A stretch of DNA of 33,971 bases from Pimelobacter sp. (GTDB taxonomy: Bacteria > Actinomycetota > Actinomycetes > Propionibacteriales > Nocardioidaceae). This document shows, piece by piece, positions 32,396 to 33,971 of the stretch (positions are counted from its first letter, which is position 1; each line of letters begins with the position of its first letter). The notes beneath the pieces are model-generated. The model was not told the DNA's origin and made no database searches. It saw only the letters and a program-made list of their open reading frames with translations. A program made the position numbers and the translations under genes. The stretch spans positions 1-33,971 of the forward strand of contig NZZG01000177.1 of NCBI GenBank assembly GCA_002698575.1. The letters run 5' to 3'.

Positions 32396-33085
32396 GTGCC
32401 CCGTGCAGACCTCGACAAGCAGCCGACCGACGTCCAAGGGATGTTCGACGCGGTCGCGCGTCGCTACGACATCACCAACGACGTCCTGTCCCTGGGGCAG
32501 GACCGCCGGTGGCGCCGCGACGTGATCGAGGCCGTCGACCCGCAGTACGGCGAGCGCGTGCTCGACCTCGCGGCCGGCACCGGCACGTCGAGCCAGCCCT
32601 TCGACGACCGTGGCGCCGTGGTGGTGCCGTGCGACTTCTCGATCGGGATGCTGCGCGTCGGCAAGCGGGCGCGCCCGCACCTGCCCTTCACCGCGGGCGA
32701 CGGCACCCGGCTGCCCTTCGCCGACGACACCTTCGACGCGGTCACGATCTCGTTCGGCCTGCGCAACATCGTGGACCCGCTCGCCGGCCTGCGCGAGCTG
32801 CGACGCGTGACCCGACCCGGCGGGCGTCTGGTCGTGTGCGAGTTCAGCCAGCCGACGTGGGGACCGTTCCGCACGGTCTACCTCGAGTACCTCATGAAGG
32901 CGCTGCCGTCGGTGGCGCGCGCGGTCTCCTCCGCGCCGGACGCCTACGTCTACCTCGCCGAGTCGATCCGGGCCTGGCCCGACCAGGACGGGCTGGCCGC
33001 CCTGATCGGGGAGGCGGGCTGGCAGCGCCCCGAGTGGCGCAACCTCACCGGCGGCATCGTGGCGCTGCACCGCGCCGTGCGCTGA
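32396..33085 (+). CDS. menG: Demethylmenaquinone methyltransferase
   Basis: A 229-residue SAM-dependent methyltransferase of the UbiE/MenG family that finishes menaquinone. The N-terminal [30 protein letters not shown] is a signature of the family, followed by the SAM motif [12 protein letters not shown] (about 54-65), [23 protein letters not shown] (about 116-138) and [12 protein letters not shown] (about 142-153). Longer upstream start options exist but lack conservation, and the GTG fits the promoter spacing. It lies about 240 nt before nuoA, linking the quinone pathway to complex I. Confidence 0.95.
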   Translation: MPRADLDKQPTDVQGMFDAVARRYDITNDVLSLGQDRRWRRDVIEAVDPQYGERVLDLAAGTGTSSQPFDDRGAVVVPCDFSIGMLRVGKRARPHLPFTAGDGTRLPFADDTFDAVTISFGLRNIVDPLAGLRELRRVTRPGGRLVVCEFSQPTWGPFRTVYLEYLMKALPSVARAVSSAPDAYVYLAESIRAWPDQDGLAALIGEAGWQRPEWRNLTGGIVALHRAVR

Positions 33086-33322
33086 CCCGCTTCGCCGGGC
33101 GCCGGTCGACCTCGCGTCGAATTAGGCAACGGTTGCGTGCGTTAAATGCCCAGGTGAGACAGGGTTTCCGTGGTGCGAACCCGGGTGTGACGCGCGCCGC
33201 GGGGAGTGGCAGTATGACGCGTGCGCCACTCGTGATTCAGTTCACAAAGCCACAAAGAGTCACCGCCGGGTGACGGCCGACGGCTGGGTCGCAGGGTGCG
33301 TCGGACCTGCGGAAGGAACCTG
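33086..33322 (+). promoter_or_regulatory. Control region of the nuo operon
   Basis: A 237-nt gap without a gene. It is noticeably less GC-rich than the rest of the window. Candidate -10 boxes are TTAAAT at 33142-33147 and TATGAC at 33213-33218, with no clear -35 for either. A CRP-like palindrome lies at 33231-33246, and the GGAAGGA of nuoA at 33311-33317. Confidence 0.45.
33231..33246. promoter_or_regulatory. CRP/GlxR-type operator candidate before nuoA
   Basis: CGTGATTCAGTTCACA contains both half-sites GTGA (33232-33235) and TCAC (33242-33245) separated by exactly 6 bp, the pattern bound by CRP-family regulators. It matches the extended consensus TGTGA-N6-TCACA at all but the first base. 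It lies about 77 bp before the nuoA start and downstream of the TATGAC box, so it may repress that promoter or activate an unseen one. Confidence 0.5.
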
Positions 33323-33682
33323 ATGGAGCTCTACACCCCCGTACTCGCCCTCGCGGCGCTGGCGGCCCTCTTCGCGGTCGGCTCCATCATCACCAGCATG
33401 GTGGTGGGACCGAGCCGCTACAACCGGGCCAAGGTCGACAGCTACGAGTGCGGCATCGAGCCGACGCCGCAACCCGTCGGCGGCGGTCGGTTCCCGGTGA
33501 AGTACTACATCACCGCGATGCTCTTCATCGTCTTCGACATCGAGATCATCTTCCTCTACCCGTGGGCGGTGAACTTCGACGCGATGGCCGTCTTCGGCCT
33601 CGTCGAGATGGTGCTGTTCATCGCCACCGTCTTCATCGCCTACACCTACGTCTGGCGCCGGGGCGGTCTCGAGTGGGACTGA
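33323..33682 (+). CDS. nuoA: NADH-quinone oxidoreductase subunit A
   Basis: A 119-residue membrane subunit of complex I, located where the membrane and peripheral arms join. It has three membrane segments (about 6-27, 62-84 and 88-110) and the conserved loop VDSYECGIEPTPQP, whose Cys is characteristic of NuoA, followed by YYITAMLFIVFDIEIIFLYPWAV. The ATG is preceded by GGAAGGA at good spacing; an ATG 27 nt upstream is in frame but has no support. It opens the nuo operon, with nuoB 68 nt after it. Confidence 0.96.
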   Translation: MELYTPVLALAALAALFAVGSIITSMVVGPSRYNRAKVDSYECGIEPTPQPVGGGRFPVKYYITAMLFIVFDIEIIFLYPWAVNFDAMAVFGLVEMVLFIATVFIAYTYVWRRGGLEWD

Positions 33683-33750
33683 CCCGACCGCGCGGTCGAC
33701 GACCCGCAGGCGACCGAACCAGCACCCCCTGATCTGAGAGCGAGCACACC

Positions 33751-33971
33751 ATGGGCATCGAAGAGAAGCTTCCCAGCGGCGTCCTGCTGACCTCGGTCGA
33801 GGGCCTCGCCGGCTACATGCGCAAGGCCTCCTTCTGGCCGGCGACGTTCGGCCTGGCCTGCTGCGCCATCGAGATGATGACCTCGGGCGGCCCGAAGTAC
33901 GACCTGGCCCGCTTCGGCATGGAGGTCTTCCGCGCCAGCCCGCGCCAGGCCGACCTGATGATCGTCGCCGG
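33751..33971 (+). CDS. nuoB: NADH-quinone oxidoreductase subunit B (5' part, cut by window end)
   Basis: The first 73 residues of the peripheral-arm subunit that holds the terminal iron-sulfur cluster N2, which passes electrons to quinone. It begins [21 protein letters not shown] and contains [15 protein letters not shown], where the adjacent Cys37-Cys38 are the first two N2 ligands. [25 protein letters not shown] is also canonical. The remaining ligands lie beyond the window. Only a weak GAGAG precedes the ATG. Confidence 0.96.
   Translation, partial: MGIEEKLPSGVLLTSVEGLAGYMRKASFWPATFGLACCAIEMMTSGGPKYDLARFGMEVFRASPRQADLMIVA

Overview
This is a high-GC window of about 34 kb. Gene order and protein families point to an actinobacterium, and the closest fit I can infer is Nocardioides or a relative in the Propionibacteriales. 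The evidence is the actinobacterial infA-rpmJ-rpsM-rpsK-rpsD-rpoA-rplQ order, menaquinone rather than ubiquinone genes, an Rv1747-like FHA-ABC transporter, a SigE-type ECF sigma operon, frequent GTG starts, and many TANNNT promoter boxes placed directly against start codons. I see no rRNA, tRNA, CRISPR array, insertion sequence or prophage.

Layout. 1-2787 is a small nitrogen-salvage group: an M20 allantoate/carbamoyl amidohydrolase, an RpiR regulator and a guanine deaminase. 2965-6433 holds a two-FHA ABC exporter and a luciferase-like monooxygenase. 6434-10979 is the end of the ribosomal super-operon (infA, rpmJ, rpsM, rpsK, rpsD, rpoA, rplQ), with unusually long hairpin-rich gaps and a perfect 15-bp terminator after rplQ. 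11049-13959 has a ketopantoate reductase-like gene facing away from an ECF sigma factor and its translationally coupled membrane partner. 14075-15798 holds ispH and three small membrane proteins. 15920-20433 is a menaquinone block: menA divergent from menE-menC-menD. 20559-22415 encodes a Na+/H+ antiporter fused to a UBP zinc finger. 22492-25077 is a minus-strand P450-GNAT-NmrA operon, divergent from a PP2C phosphatase whose end overlaps that of a large LuxR-type ATPase regulator. 28627-33085 contains an MBL hydrolase, menF, a secreted protein, an L,D-transpeptidase and menG. The window ends in nuoA and the start of nuoB.

How the genes fit together. menF, menD, menC, menE, menA and menG cover most of the route from chorismate to menaquinone (menB and the thioesterase lie elsewhere). 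They sit beside nuoAB, the entry of electrons into the quinone pool, and near ispH, which supplies the isoprenoid precursors for the side chain. A candidate CRP-type operator (GTGA-N6-TCAC) lies before nuoA.

The most distinctive signal is not a gene. From about 14 kb to 32.4 kb, fourteen genes have a -10-like hexamer ending only 6-8 nt before the start codon, which predicts leaderless mRNAs, often as back-to-back pairs. Other points of interest are the antiporter-zinc finger fusion, the Lys-to-Arg change in the LuxR regulator's P-loop, and several short repeat and hairpin families. Most of the window is otherwise recognisable core genome, and I see no convincing undescribed multi-gene system.
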